Source: Tragulus kanchil (Eukaryota; Chordata; Mammalia; Artiodactyla; Tragulidae). Taken from it: DNA of 64,000 nucleotides. The stretch is from the NCBI GenBank assembly GCA_022376925.1, contig JAIOJX010000005.1:159045501-159109500 (forward strand), in the 5' to 3' direction. Both the position numbers and the translations under genes were made by a program. A model generated the notes under the pieces. The model saw nothing but the letters and a program-made list of their open reading frames with translations, had not been told where the DNA came from and searched no databases. Of the stretch, positions 33,712 to 45,880 are shown in pieces (the first letter of the stretch is position 1; every line of letters starts with the position of its first letter).

Positions 33712-34589
33712 ACATGATGACAAATCGAGTTAAATGCTGCACAGGAAAGGAGTGTCATACAAGAGAGAGTGTTAGTGATAGGAGCCTCCTTAGGCTGTGT
33801 GCTCAGAAAATGTCTCCGGTGGAGATAGTGTGGCCAAGACCTTCCTGGTGAGGAATCAACCAAGAGGAAGGGTGAGTGTGATGTGATGGGGGAGGGAAAA
33901 AGGAGGGGGGAAGCAGCTCCAACGCAGGCCACAAAGCATCACCAAGCTAGAGCACTGTTCCAGGTCCTAAGGAGGGCCTGAATGGCGAGAGCCGTGAGCC
34001 GGGGAGGCATCCTGGATAAGATGGGCCAAGCGGGCAGGAGCCTGCAGGGCACCCTCCAAAGAGCGTGGGGTTTAATCTAAGGACAGTGGGGCACTCGTAA
34101 GTGGGTGATATCCATCCACATGTCAGACACTGAGCCAGGGCTGCGACTCAGTGAAGTAGTGTCAGGCTCTTTTTAGTCAGCCAGGCGGTAAGCTCAGAGG
34201 ACTGTGGGATTCTGTGCTGAGCATTGGCTCTGTAGTCAGAGGGTCCTGTGGGATCTGAGCTATGAGCGCGCCCCCAGTTGCCTGCACCCCTCCGCCATGC
34301 CCCGTACTCACGCTCTGACCCTGGGGGAGGACAGAGGGGCCGATGCAGTCCCCACTCTGGGCAGGGGCGGAGGGTCCGAGGCAAGAAAGAGGGTGAGCTC
34401 TTGCCTTTGGGAGCCTGGGACTGAGGAGAGATTTAAGCCTCTTTCATCCCTTCACCACATAGTCATGGAACCCGTGCCAGGCTTGGTACCAGGCCCTGGA
34501 GATGCGGTAGAAGACAAAAACCACACGCTCCCAGTCTAGCGGAGCAGACAGACCTTAGACTAACTGCAGTTACATAATGGTGTGCATGC

Positions 34590-34811
34590 ATGTGTACTGA
34601 GTCACTTCAGTCTTGTTCGACTCTGTGAGAGCCTACGGACTGCAGCCCACCAAGCTCCCCTTCTATGGGATTCTCCAGGCAAGAATACTGGAGTGCATTG
34701 TTATGCCCTCCTCCAGGGGATCTTCCTGACCCAGGGACTCAACCCACATCTCTTACGTCTCCTGCGTTGGCGGGCAGGTTCTTTACCCCTAATGCTACCT
34801 GGAAAGCCCTT
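34590..34811 (-). mobile_element. Bov-tA SINE, second D8 copy
   Basis: Identical in content to 33490-33711, shifted by 1100 nt. Confidence 0.86.
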
Positions 34812-35286
34812 ACATGATGACAAATCGAGTTAAATGCTGCACAGGAAAGGAGTGTCATACAAGAGAGAGTGTTAGTGATAGGAGCCTCCTTAGGCTGTGT
34901 GCTCAGAAAATGTCTCCGGTGGAGATAGTGTGGCCAAGACCTTCCTGGTGAGGAATCAACCAAGAGGAAGGGTGAGTGTGATGTGATGGGGGAGGGAAAA
35001 AGGAGGGGGGAAGCAGCTCCAACGCAGGCCACAAAGCATCACCAAGCTAGAGCACTGTTCCAGGTCCTAAGGAGGGCCTGAATGGCGAGAGCCGTGAGCC
35101 GGGGAGGCATCCTGGATAAGATGGGCCAAGCGGGCAGGAGCCTGCAGGGCACCCTCCAAAGAGCGTGGGGTTTAATCTAAGGACAGTGGGGCACTCGTAA
35201 GTGGGTGATATCCATCCACACATGTCAGACACTGAGCCAGGGGCTGCGACTCAGTGAAGTAGTGTCAGTATAGAAATAAGAGGGTT

Positions 35287-35512
35287 GGGACTTCCCTAGT
35301 GGTCCAGTGACTAAGCCTCCATGCTCCCAACACAGGGGGCCCAGGTTCAATCCCTGGTCAGGGAACTAGACCCGAACGTCACAACTAAGACTTCACATGC
35401 TGCCAAAAGCCGCAATGAAGATCAAAGATCCTGTGTCCCTCAACTAAGACCCAGAGCAGCCAAATATATAAACACAGATAAAAGGACCTTTGAAGAAAAA
35501 AAAAAAAAAAGT
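35287..35512 (+). mobile_element. CHR SINE
   Basis: 'gggacttccctagtggtcca', B-box 'ggttcaatccctggt' (35344-35358), 'cccagagcagccaaatatat' and a poly-A end. Flanks 'aataagaggg' and 'agtaagagga' look like an imperfect target-site duplication. Confidence 0.87.
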
Positions 35513-35564
35513 AAGAGGACTGTGGAGCAGAGGAAACCAACACGTCTATTGAGGTCCTTCTTTT

Positions 35565-35990
35565 TCTTAGCTCCCTTCAGTGGCCCCCATCACCCTCAGA
35601 AGAAGCTCTGGACTCCTTAGCAGGGTTGGCAAGGCCCTCCGCCCTGCCCCCGCTTCCTCCCTGTCTCCTCCCCTCCGGTCATTCCTCTGCCCCAGACCCA
35701 TTGCTCAGTGCTGTGTCCTCCACCTGAAGCCCTTCCTGCTGCTCTCTCCCTCCACTTGCCTGACTCCTAGCCAGCCTTCAAGGCTCAGCTCCTGCCTCTT
35801 TCCCCTGGGGGAAGTTTTGCTGAGCCTGGCTCCCTCCTCAATGAAACTAGACAACCTCCTCTCGTGCTATGGGCCTCGAGCACCAGGTGCCCAGGTGCAC
35901 TCCACTGCCCTGGGCTGCCTGTGTGCCCATCTCCTGGATGGAGTCCTCAAGAGCAGGACTGGGCAGGTCAGAATTCCCAAGTGAGTGACC
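35565..35990 (+). mobile_element. Probable L2 LINE fragment
   Basis: 'tcagaagaagctctggactc', 'ccttcaaggctcagctcctg' and 'gtgtgcccatctcctggatg' fit the tone of L2 3' sequence. A related 45-nt stretch lies at 36897-36945. Family assignment is tentative. Confidence 0.45.
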
Positions 35991-36418
35991 CACCCATGGT
36001 TATGGAGCTGATTAGGGCCGAGCTCTTGGTCCAGATGGACCGTTCTAACTCTTCCCCTTGCCATCTCAGGGTAATCAAAGTTAAATCTAAGTTTGTAGGG
36101 AGAAGAGACTGGAAACCAGCATCCAGGAGATTATTCTGAGAAGTCTTTCCTGCCTTTTGCTTCGCAGTGTCCCTAAAGACAAGCTGGGTTGCCAGCAGCT
36201 CTACAGGAGAGCATTGGGCCAGAATTCTCACTCTTACCACAACTGCTCGGAATGGCACAGTCTGACCTGGGAATACAGCTTCCATGTGTGCCCAGGTTGC
36301 TGGCAGTGCACAAAGGACACAGGCGTCGTTAAATCGGATGGAGTGATCCTGCTCGAATGGGTCGTGCCCTGCGAGCTCTTCATAGCTAGACTTTTAAAAT
36401 TTTTTTAAAAACTTTTTT
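35991..36418. other. Non-genic stretch, nothing recognised
   Basis: No gene or nameable repeat found. Confidence 0.45.
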
Positions 36419-36705
36419 TGGACTTCCCTGGTGGTCCAGTGATTGAGAGTCCAGCTGCCAATTCAAGGGACACAGGTTCACTCCCTGGTCTGGGAAGATT
36501 CCACATGTCACGGGGCAACTAAGCCCATGGGCCACAACTATGGAGCCCATGAGCCCTAGAGCCCATGCTGTGCAACAAGAAAAGCCACAGCAATGGCGAA
36601 ACCTGCACACCACAGAGAGGGTAGTCCCTGCTCACCCCAACTAGAGAAAGCCCACACACAGCAACAAAGACCCAGTGCAGTCAAAAATAAATAAATAAAA
36701 ATACC
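36419..36705 (+). mobile_element. CHR SINE, full length
   Basis: Complete body: 'ggacttccctggtggtccag', B-box 'ggttcactccctgg', repeated 'cccatgagcc' units, 'gaaaagccacagcaatggcg', 'agaaagcccacacacagcaa' and (AAAT)n end. Its 3' half recurs at about 37652-37808 through D9. Confidence 0.88.
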
Positions 36706-38745
36706 GAAAAACCACTTTATTTTTGAGAAAATGAATACACATCAGAAATTATAAGAAAGGTTAGGTCATGGTTTGGCAATAGAGGTCAGGGGCTCCCAGC
36801 TGGGAAGCGGGTGACCAAGGTGCAAGGGTGTGCTAAGGACTCTGGGTAATTGAGGCAGGAGCCTGGTGAGAAGGCCAAGGAGGGAAGATGCTGCCCACTA
36901 GCCAGCCTTCAAGGTTCAGCTCCTGTCTCCTTCCCCTGGGTGCAGATAACTCAGGGCAGCATCCACGGTGGGTCAGCGTGAAAGTCTGCCTAATCCTAGG
37001 AAAGGGAACCTGCCACGGACAGATTTTTATCCAGTTTGCCTTCGTCTCCTTCAGGGACTGCCTGTGTTGCCAAGGCAGAAGCCAGGAGAAAGCCTGTCCC
37101 CCAGGAAGTGACCTCGCTGAGACTCCTGCTGTGCTTCTGTTTCAAGGAGGACATGGGCATCAGTGCCACAGCATCGCCTTGGGAGGACCTGGGGGTGGCC
37201 TGTGGGGAATAGAGATGTAAAGTCAGACTGAGGTGGGGAGAGATCAGGAGAAGCAAGGCGGGGGCCAGGTGAGCCTGGGAAGCAGGAAGTATTACAGAAA
37301 GTGATGAAAATTCACGGGGTCCCCAGCCCACGATCGCTGGGAGGGAGCAGGAGGAGGCCCATGGAGAGTTTGCCTTCCTGAAAGATGGAAAGCTGGGCCA
37401 GAGCTCATTTGGTGGCCAAGGCTAGCTGCTCCGGGGCTGATGGCTCCGCTCCCCCGGAGAGCTAAGGGGGAGGGGTGGGGGTTTCTGAAGTTCAGTGTGC
37501 TTTGGGCTTCCATAAACCAGCTCCCAGAGGACCACACAGCTAAGCGAGAGTCCTAGAGGGCCAGAGCATCCTATCAGCATCCACTGAGGCTCAGACTGCA
37601 CCTTGCACCTGAGAGAAGGTCCCACTCTGCCGAGCCTTTGGCACACACAACTGAGCCCATGAGCTAGCCCATGCTGTGCAACAAGAAAAGCCACAGCAAT
37701 GGCGAAACCTGCACACCACAGAGAGGGTAGTCCCTGCTCACCCCAACTAGAGAAAGCCCACACACAGCAACAAAGACCCAGTGCAGTCAAAAATAAATAA
37801 ATAAAAATACCGAAAAACCACTTTATTTTTGAGAAAATGAATACACATCAGAAATTATAAGAAAGGTTAGGTCATGGTTTGGCAATAGAGGTCAGGGGCT
37901 CCCAGCTGGGAAGCGGGTGACCAAGGTGCAAGGGTGTGCTAAGGACTCTGGGTAATTGAGGCAGGAGCCTGGTGAGAAGGCCAAGGAGGGAAGATGCTGC
38001 CCACTAGCCAGCCTTCAAGGTTCAGCTCCTGTCTCCTTCCCCTGGGTGCAGATAACTCAGGGCAGCATCCACGGTGGGTCAGCGTGAAAGTCTGCCTAAT
38101 CCTAGGAAAGGGAACCTGCCACGGACAGATTTTTATCCAGTTTGCCTTCGTCTCCTTCAGGGACTGCCTGTGTTGCCAAGGCAGAAGCCAGGAGAAAGCC
38201 TGTCCCCCAGGAAGTGACCTCGCTGAGACTCCTGCTGTGCTTCTGTTTCAAGGAGGACATGGGCATCAGTGCCACAGCATCGCCTTGGGAGGACCTGGGG
38301 GTGGCCTGTGGGGAATAGAGATGTAAAGTCAGACTGAGGTGGGGAGAGATCAGGAGAAGCAAGGCGGGGGCCAGGTGAGCCTGGGAAGCAGGAAGTATTA
38401 CAGAAAGTGATGAAAATTCACGGGGTCCCCAGCCCACGATCGCTGGGAGGGAGCAGGAGGAGGCCCATGGAGAGTTTGCCTTCCTGAAAGATGGAAAGCT
38501 GGGCCAGAGCTCATTTGGTGGCCAAGGCTAGCTGCTCCGGGGCTGATGGCTCCGCTCCCCCGGAGAGCTAAGGGGGAGGGGTGGGGGTTTCTGAAGTTCA
38601 GTGTGCTTTGGGCTTCCATAAACCAGCTCCCAGAGGACCACACAGCTAAGCGAGAGTCCTAGAGGGCCAGAGCATCCTATCAGCATCCACTGAGGCTCAG
38701 ACTGCACCTTGCACCTGGAGAGAAGGTCCCACTCTGCCCTGAGCC
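36540..38745. repeat. Doublet D9: direct tandem copies, period 1106
   Basis: Copy 1 is about 36540-37633, filler to about 37650, and copy 2 about 37651-38745. The second copy starts in the middle of a CHR SINE, leaving a headless SINE. Copy 1 has lost one G near its end (cacctgagag against cacctggagag). Confidence 0.94.
36706..37633. other. Non-genic stretch (repeated at 37809-38745)
   Basis: Frames at 36888-37220 and 36996-37331 overlap on opposite strands with no known domain. Confidence 0.45.
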
Positions 38746-40561
38746 TGATGGCCGAGACAGCAGCTTTGGGCCCCATGTCGGACCCCAGGGCAGGCAAGTC
38801 CAGAGTGGGCAGAAGGAGGGTGAGAGGGCTTGAATGGAGCTGCCTAGCCTAGAGAGACACGGCAGCCTCCCTTGCAAATAAAAGGATGAACAAGATTAGA
38901 GAGAAGGGCCAGGAGGAAATAAAACAGAGGGAAAAAGATGAGGCAGTGGAAGTTGCTGTAACAGGCAAATCCCCACAATTCAGCGATCTGACCTGTACAA
39001 GTCCACTTCTCCCCGGTCGCAGTCTAGTGCTAATGTGTGACCACCAGGGCCCAGGCTCCCTCCCTCTTTTGGCTCTGCCCTCCTTTAAGCTCGCGTACTC
39101 TCAGCCAGAAGACAGGATAGACGCTTAGGAAAGTGCTCCAAAGTCTTCCTCTCTGCCTAGAAGGGGCCCTGCGTACCTTCCGCTGGTGAGAACAAGAAAC
39201 GTGGCCCCGTCAGACATAAAAGGAATCTGAGGAAGGGGCTGCTGGATGGGCAGCTGATCCTCAGCCAAAACCGCCACGCCGTGGACAGGGGTCCTGGACT
39301 GGTGGAGGCTCTCAGGCCACCTCTGCCTCGGGTACTTGTTGGACTAGTACTCTGAGCCAGGCCTTTTATAAAGTATGAGTTATTCTATTCTTTATAACAA
39401 CACTTGAAAAGTAAAGACCGATAGACCCATTTTACACCAGGAGAAATGGAAGCTCAGAGAGGTTGAGGGGCTTGGGAAAGACTCAGATCAGCCTGGGAAG
39501 CAGGAAGTATTACAGAAAGTGAAAAGGGAATGGAGGGAGCAGGAGGAGGCCCATGGAGAGTTTGCCTTCCTGAAAGATGGAAAGCTGGGCCAGAGCTCAT
39601 TTGGTGGCCAAGGCTAGCTGCTCCGGGGCTGATGGCTCCGCTCCCCCGGAGAGCTAAGGGGGAGGGGTGGGGGTTTCTGAAGTTCAGTGTGCTTTGGGCT
39701 TCCATAAACCAGCTCCCAGAGGACCACACAGCTAAGCGAGAGTCCTAGAGGGCCAGAGCATCCTATCAGCATCCACTGAGGCTCAGACTGCACCTTGCAC
39801 CTGGAGAGAAGGTCCCACTCTGCCCTGAGCCTGATGGCCGAGACAGCAGCTTTGGGCCCCATGTCGGACCCCAGGGCAGGCAAGTCCAGAGTGGGCAGAA
39901 GGAGGGTGAGAGGGCTTGAATGGAGCTGCCTAGCCTAGAGAGACACGGCAGCCTCCCTTGCAAATAAAAGGATGAACAAGATTAGAGAGAAGGGCCAGGA
40001 GGAAATAAAACAGAGGGAAAAAGATGAGGCAGTGGAAGTTGCTGTAACAGGCAAATCCCCACAATTCAGCGATCTGACCTGTACAAGTCCACTTCTCCCC
40101 GGTCGCAGTCTAGTGCTAATGTGTGACCACCAGGGCCCAGGCTCCCTCCCTCTTTTGGCTCTGCCCTCCTTTAAGCTCGCGTACTCTCAGCCAGAAGACA
40201 GGATAGACGCTTAGGAAAGTGCTCCAAAGTCTTCCTCTCTGCCTAGAAGGGGCCCTGCGTACCTTCCGCTGGTGAGAACAAGAAACGTGGCCCCGTCAGA
40301 CATAAAAGGAATCTGAGGAAGGGGCTGCTGGATGGGCAGCTGATCCTCAGCCAAAACCGCCACGCCGTGGACAGGGGTCCTGGACTGGTGGAGGCTCTCA
40401 GGCCACCTCTGCCTCGGGTACTTGTTGGACTAGTACTCTGAGCCAGGCCTTTTATAAAGTATGAGTTATTCTATTCTTTATAACAACACTTGAAAAGTAA
40501 AGACCGATAGACCCATTTTACACCAGGAGAAATGGAAGCTCAGAGAGGTTGAGGGGCTTGG
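38379..40561. repeat. Doublet D10: direct tandem copies, period 1086-1112
   Basis: Copy 1 is 38379-39475, filler 39476-39490 and copy 2 39491-40561. Copy 2 lacks about 26 nt near its start (the cacggggtcc region) and then matches at a constant 1086 offset. Copy 1 starts inside copy 2 of D9, so 38379-38745 is present three times. Confidence 0.95.
39352..39475 (-). mobile_element. MIR SINE, minus strand
   Basis: Reversed MIR order: 'gagccaggccttttataaag', 'cattttacaccaggagaaat' and 'gctcagagaggttgaggggc'. Further copies lie at 40438-40607 and 41518-41687 because D10 and D11 overlap here. Confidence 0.8.
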
Positions 40562-40607
40562 TCCAAGGAGGCTGAGGTCTGGATTTGAACTCAGGTACTT
40601 AGTCAGG
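40438..40607 (-). mobile_element. MIR SINE, minus strand (second appearance)
   Basis: More complete than 39352-39475, extending through 'ggatttgaactcaggtactt' to the reversed MIR start. Confidence 0.82.
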
Positions 40608-40649
40608 CCCCATGATAACTCCTTTTCCCAGCTTGCCTAGCTGGGTCTC

Positions 40650-40830
40650 TAGAAAATGACAGAGATGGAGACAGACAGAAAGGAGAGGGGTGGGCGGGGC
40701 AGCAGTGAGAATGAAAGGAAAGAGACCTGGGAGAGAGGACAAGAAAGAGGGAGGGACAAAGACAAGGATTAAACTGAGAGTCCCGTGGAGGGAGGAGGAA
40801 GCAGTGAAGCTTGAGATGAGAAAGAACCGG
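40650..40830. repeat. Purine-rich low-complexity tract
   Basis: AGAGA/GGGA-rich plus strand without strict period; it recurs at 41730-41910 through D11. Confidence 0.6.
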
Positions 40831-41517
40831 ATGGAGATCCAGGAGGACCAGGCCCCTCTCCTCTCTTCCAGGCTGGGGGAGCTCAAAGCCACCTAGTCTC
40901 TGAGTTTTCTCTGCCTGGCCTCACCCTTCACAGGAAGGGTCTGCTGTCCTGCACGGGCCTGCATTCGAATCCTGCGTGTTCCAGCACCAGATCTCGAACT
41001 GTTGACCACTCATTGAAGACGCAGCGGGGGAAGACGGTTTGTAAACACCGACAGAAATGTTCCTGGGGGTGTTCCCTGGAAAGACCAGCAGGAAGGGGCG
41101 AGGCCTGGGGACTGGGCAGTGCAGGAAGCCCGGCTGGAAGGTGAACGGGCGGAAACAAAGCCTCTAAAGGTAGCAGTGTCTCCCAGCTGCCCAGTCGGTA
41201 CCAGCTTTTCCTGACAGGGAGGGTGACTCGTGAAATGAAAAGTAAATGGGTCGCTAAAATGCTCAATTTCCGGGCTGCATCACTACGTGTGGCAGGGCCT
41301 CTAAGGAGGGCCGTGCATCACTTGACCCCTGGCCCCAGCAGATGACAGAGGGTGGCTGCCCCTTCCGCCCCTGCAGGCCCCAGAAAAGGCCTCAATCTGA
41401 GGAAGGGGCTGCTGGATGGGCAGCTCCTCAGCCAAAACCGCCACGCGTGGACAGGGGTCCTGGACTGGTGGAGGCTCTCAGGCCACCTCTGCCTCGGGTA
41501 CTTGTTGGACTAGTACT

Positions 41518-41687
41518 CTGAGCCAGGCCTTTTATAAAGTATGAGTTATTCTATTCTTTATAACAACACTTGAAAAGTAAAGACCGATAGACCCATTTTA
41601 CACCAGGAGAAATGGAAGCTCAGAGAGGTTGAGGGGCTTGGTCCAAGGAGGCTGAGGTCTGGATTTGAACTCAGGTACTTAGTCAGG
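41518..41687 (-). mobile_element. MIR SINE, minus strand (third appearance)
   Basis: Same as 40438-40607 shifted by 1080 nt. Confidence 0.82.
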
Positions 41688-42185
41688 CCCCATGATAACT
41701 CCTTTTCCCAGCTTGCCTAGCTGGGTCTCTAGAAAATGACAGAGATGGAGACAGACAGAAAGGAGAGGGGTGGGCGGGGCAGCAGTGAGAATGAAAGGAA
41801 AGAGACCTGGGAGAGAGGACAAGAAAGAGGGAGGGACAAAGACAAGGATTAAACTGAGAGTCCCGTGGAGGGAGGAGGAAGCAGTGAAGCTTGAGATGAG
41901 AAAGAACCGGATGGAGATCCAGGAGGACCAGGCCCCTCTCCTCTCTTCCAGGCTGGGGGAGCTCAAAGCCACCTAGTCTCTGAGTTTTCTCTGCCTGGCC
42001 TCACCCTTCACAGGAAGGGTCTGCTGTCCTGCACGGGCCTGCATTCGAATCCTGCGTGTTCCAGCACCAGATCTCGAACTGTTGACCACTCATTGAAGAC
42101 GCAGCGGGTGAAGACGGTTTGTAAACACCGACAGAAATGTTCCTGGGGGTGTTCCCTGGAAAGACCAGCAGGAAGGGGCGAGGCC

Positions 42186-44461
42186 TGGGGACTGGGCAGT
42201 GCAGGAAGCCCGGCTGGAAGGTGAACGGGCGGAAACAAAGCCTCTAAAGGTAGCAGTGTCTCCCAGCTGCCCAGTCGGTACCAGCTTTTCCTGACAGGGA
42301 GGGTGACTCGTGAAATGAAAAGTAAATGGGTCGCTAAAATGCTCAATTTCCCGGGCTGCATCACTACGTGTGGCAGGGCCTCTAAGGAGGGGCCGTGCAT
42401 CACTTGACCCCCTGGCCCCAGCAGATGACAGAGGGTGGCTGCCCCCCTTCCGCCCCTGCAGGCCCCAGAACAGCCACCGCCGCCTCATGGCTTATAAATT
42501 GTTATGGCCCATTGAAGAGCTTGCCCTTAAATGTCACTTACCCAGGAATTAAGGTGAAGACAGGCAGAGAGACCTGCCATTGGCACAGCCGAAGTAGGGG
42601 CTGATGGGGTGGGGGTCAACCTTTTAGGGAAAGGCAGTCGGACACTAGGTCTGGGGTTAATTTTTAAAAATGCCCCCGTCCCTGGAGGGATCATTATCTC
42701 AACAATTATTCCTGCTCCTGGGGTGGGGGTGGAGGGCAGAGACACGCTTGGAAAGCTATCATTTGAGCAGACTAAGAACATGGACCTGCACCTCGATCCC
42801 GGGTCCCCGTCCCCACCCGACTCCTCTCTCTCTCCGACCCTTTTCCCCTTCCCTCCATCTCCCCAACTTCTTGCTTTGCCAATTTTCTCTCTCACCCCAG
42901 ATGCCTGCATGGTTCATGGCTTTGTCTCTGCCCCACTAGACCCTGAGGGCAGAATTGAGGAGGAGTTTAATGAATCTGACCCAGGCCAGAGGGCCCTGGT
43001 TGGGGGCATTCACTCCAGAGGGAAAAGCCAGCTTCCTTTCCTAGCTTCACTTTTCTAACTTTGGGGGCAGGAGAGGTCAGCTTCCGCTGCTCCCTGGAGG
43101 CCCTTCTCTGCAAGAATGTGGACCATGAGACCTGACACTGTGGTCATTCCCAACAATGACCCTTCATGCCTCCTCTCTCTTCTGCGACCCTTTTTTATTA
43201 TGATTCACATCTCACATTCAGAGGAGGACATGAGACAAATGTTCCATTCAACAAATTATTTCAAAGCAAACTCAAAGTGATTACTCCTTAGCCAAGGACC
43301 AGAACATGGCCAGCACCCACCACCCGTGGGGACTGGGCAGTGCAGGAAGCCCGGCTGGAAGGTGAACGGGCGGAAACAAAGCCTCTAAAGGTAGCAGTGT
43401 CTCCCAGCTGCCCAGTCGGTACCAGCTTTTCCTGACAGGGAGGGTGACTCGTGAAATGAAAAGTAAATGGGTCGCTAAAATGCTCAATTTCCGGGCTGCA
43501 TCACTACGTGTGGCAGGGCCTCTAAGGAGGGCCGTGCATCACTTGACCCCCTGGCCCCAGCAGATGACAGAGGGTGGCTGCCCCCCTTCCGCCCCTGCAG
43601 GCCCCAGAACAGCCACCGCCGCCTCATGGCTTATAAATTGTTATGGCCCATTGAAGAGCTTGCCCTTAAATGTCACTTACCCAGGAATTAAGGTGAAGAC
43701 AGGCAGAGAGACCTGCCATTGGCACAGCCGAAGTAGGGGCTGATGGGGTGGGGGTCAACCTTGTAGGGAAAGGCAGTCGGACACTAGGTCTGGGGTTAAT
43801 TTTTAAAAATGCCCCGTCCCTGGAGGGATCATTATCTCAACAATTATTCCTGCTCCTGGGGTGGGGGTGGAGGGCAGAGACACGCTTGGAAAGCTATCAT
43901 TTGAGCAGACTAAGAACATGGACCTGCACCTCGATCCCGGGTCCCCGTCCCCACCCGACTCCTCTCTCTCTCCGACCCTTTTCCCCTTCCCTCCATCTCC
44001 CCAACTTCTTGCTTTGCCAATTTTCTCTCTCACCCCAGATGCCTGCATGGTTCATGGCTTTGTCTCTGCCCCACTAGACCCTGAGGGCAGAATTGAGGAG
44101 GAGTTTAATGAATCTGACCCAGGCCAGAGGGCCCTGGTTGGGGGCATTCACTCCAGAGGGAAAAGCCAGCTTCCTTTCCTAGCTTCACTTTTCTAACTTT
44201 GGGGGCAGGAGAGGTCAGCTTCCCGCTGCTCCCTGGAGGCCCTTCTCTGCAAGAATGTGGACCATGAGACCTGACACTGTGGTCATTCCCAACAATGACC
44301 CTTCATGCCTCCTCTCTCTTCTGCGACCCTTTTTTATTATGATTCACATCTCACATTCAGAGGAGGACATGAGACAAATGTTCCATTCAACAAATTATTT
44401 CAAAGCAAACTCAAAGTGATTACTCCCTTAGCCAAGGACCAGAACATGGCCAGCACCCACC
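42186..44461. repeat. Doublet D12: direct tandem copies, period 1139-1141
   Basis: Copy 1 is 42186-43321, five filler bases, copy 2 43327-44461. Near its start copy 2 shows the shortened runs (cgggctgc, gagggcc). Near its end copy 1 has shortened runs (actcctta/actccctta, cttccgc/cttcccgc). The unit starts inside copy 2 of D11. Confidence 0.95.
42475..42780. other. Non-repeat block, candidate conserved noncoding element
   Basis: Contains 'catggcttataaattgttat', 'gcccttaaatgtcacttacc' and 'gatcattatctcaacaatta', mixed-composition DNA unlike nearby repeats. It recurs at about 43617-43920 through D12. A function is only a guess. Confidence 0.3.
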
Positions 44462-44570
44462 GATCCCATGGGCCCTCCCTTCCCCGTCTCCCTCCTCCTC
44501 CAGGTCCTAGGCAATCACTTCCTGCTTCTCTCTCTGCTTTTTTTTTAAGATGTTTTTGATGTGGACCACT

Positions 44571-44730
44571 TTTTAAGTCTTTATTGAATTTGTTACAATG
44601 TTGTTTCTGTTTCATGTTTTGGTTTCCTGGCCAAGAAGCATGTGGAATCTAAGCTCCCCGACCAGGGCTTGAACGCTCACCCCCTGCAATGGAAGGTGAA
44701 GTCCTAACTCTTGGACCACCAGGGAAGTCT
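44571..44730 (-). mobile_element. CHR SINE (long-tailed), minus strand
   Basis: Reversed CHR tail 'gtctttattgaatttgttac', 'catgttttggtttcctggcc', reversed B-box (gggcttgaacgct) and head 'gaccaccagggaagtct'. The second copy lies at 45721-45880. Confidence 0.88.
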
Positions 44731-44959
44731 CTCCTGTTTCTCTTCATAGTGTATGAGTTCCCTCAGCGGGTACAGTTTGTCTGTCTCTAAACTTTACAGA
44801 AATAGATTCATGCCTGGCTTCCTCCAGACCACCTGACGCTATTCGTGCATCTCATCTGTGTGATCGGTGTGGTCACAGTTTGTTTGTTCTTATCGTTCTT
44901 GTGCATGTGCCCCAGCCCCACTACCCACCTCCCTAGCCCAGGTCTTCCTAGCTGCTGTC

Positions 44960-45264
44960 CTTTATTGATTTGGTTTTTTTTTAATTTTTTATTTTGTCTT
45001 GGGGAATAGCCATGGTGTGATAGTTTCAGGTGAACAGTGAAAGTACTCAACCATAGACATACATGTATCCATCCTCTCCCAAGCCCCTTTCCCATCTAGG
45101 CTGCCACATAACATTGATTAGAGTTCCTTGTGCTACACAGTAGGACCTTGTTGGGTATTCCTTTTAAATATCAGGGTGTGTATGTCCATCCCAAACTCCT
45201 AACTATCCCTTCTGCCTGGCAATCGTAAGTTCTTTCTGTAAGCCTGTGAGTCTCTTTCTGTTCC
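44960..45264 (-). mobile_element. L1 LINE 3' end, minus strand
   Basis: Reversed artiodactyl L1: 'gtgatagtttcaggtgaaca', 'catgtatccatcctctccca', 'cagtaggaccttgttgggta' and 'taagttctttctgtaagcct'. The second copy lies at about 46110-46418. Confidence 0.82.
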
Positions 45265-45720
45265 CTTATTGCTTCAGGGACAAGTCACTGACAATCCACA
45301 CAGCGGCCCTAGGCCTGGTCACACGGGGTCCTCGGCAGGCAGATCACTCAATGGAAAGTACTAGGGCCAGACTGAGCCCCAGCCTCTGGCCCTTGGGCCC
45401 AAGCTCTCACACTCTGCTGGGGGTGCTGCATGCTAACCGGAGCCTAGGGAGACTGTGGCACCCACAGAGAGAAGTTCCAATGGCATCTCAGGTGTTGGCA
45501 CCGGTAGCTGGGGAGAGAACTTGGAATAACATCTGGTGCCTAATTGTTGCCCGATAGATGTTTGTTGAGTGAGTGAATAAGAACCTCCCAGGAGTCCTGA
45601 AACCAGGCTGCTAGCTGGCCAGCTCTTCCTTTTCTCCCAGAGGCCAGAAACCAGCTCTTGGCACTTGCATCTCTTTCTGAGACTCTGTAGGCCAGCAGAC
45701 CCCTCCCAGTTTTTACCACT

Positions 45721-45880
45721 TTTTAAGTCTTTATTGAATTTGTTACAATGTTGTTTCTGTTTCATGTTTTGGTTTCCTGGCCAAGAAGCATGTGGAATCT
45801 AAGCTCCCCGACCAGGGCTTGAACGCTCACCCCCTGCAATGGAAGGTGAAGTCCTAACTCTTGGACCACCAGGGAAGTCT
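45721..45880 (-). mobile_element. CHR SINE, second D13 copy
   Basis: As 44571-44730 shifted by 1150 nt. Confidence 0.88.

Larger units (their letters stand above)
33064..35268. repeat. Doublet D8: direct tandem copies, period 1100-1117
   Basis: Copy 1 is 33064-34165, filler 34166-34180 and copy 2 34181-35268. Copy 2 lacks about 17 nt near its start (33092-33115 region) and copy 1 lacks 'ca' and a G near its end (34130-34143). The interior agrees closely. Confidence 0.95.
40311..42470. repeat. Doublet D11: direct tandem copies, period 1080-1085
   Basis: Copy 1 is 40311-41385, nine filler bases, copy 2 41395-42470. Copy 1 near its end has shortened runs relative to copy 2: tttccggg/tttcccggg, gagggcc/gaggggcc, gacccctgg/gaccccctgg, tgccccttcc/tgccccccttcc. 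Copy 2 has losses near its start (gctgatcc/gctcc, gccgtgg/gcgtgg). Confidence 0.96.

Noticed and set aside
42823..42903. A 3' splice site and exon (pyrimidine tract ending in CAG)
   Set aside because: The tract looks good but no coding similarity follows and no matching donor or neighbouring exon is visible.
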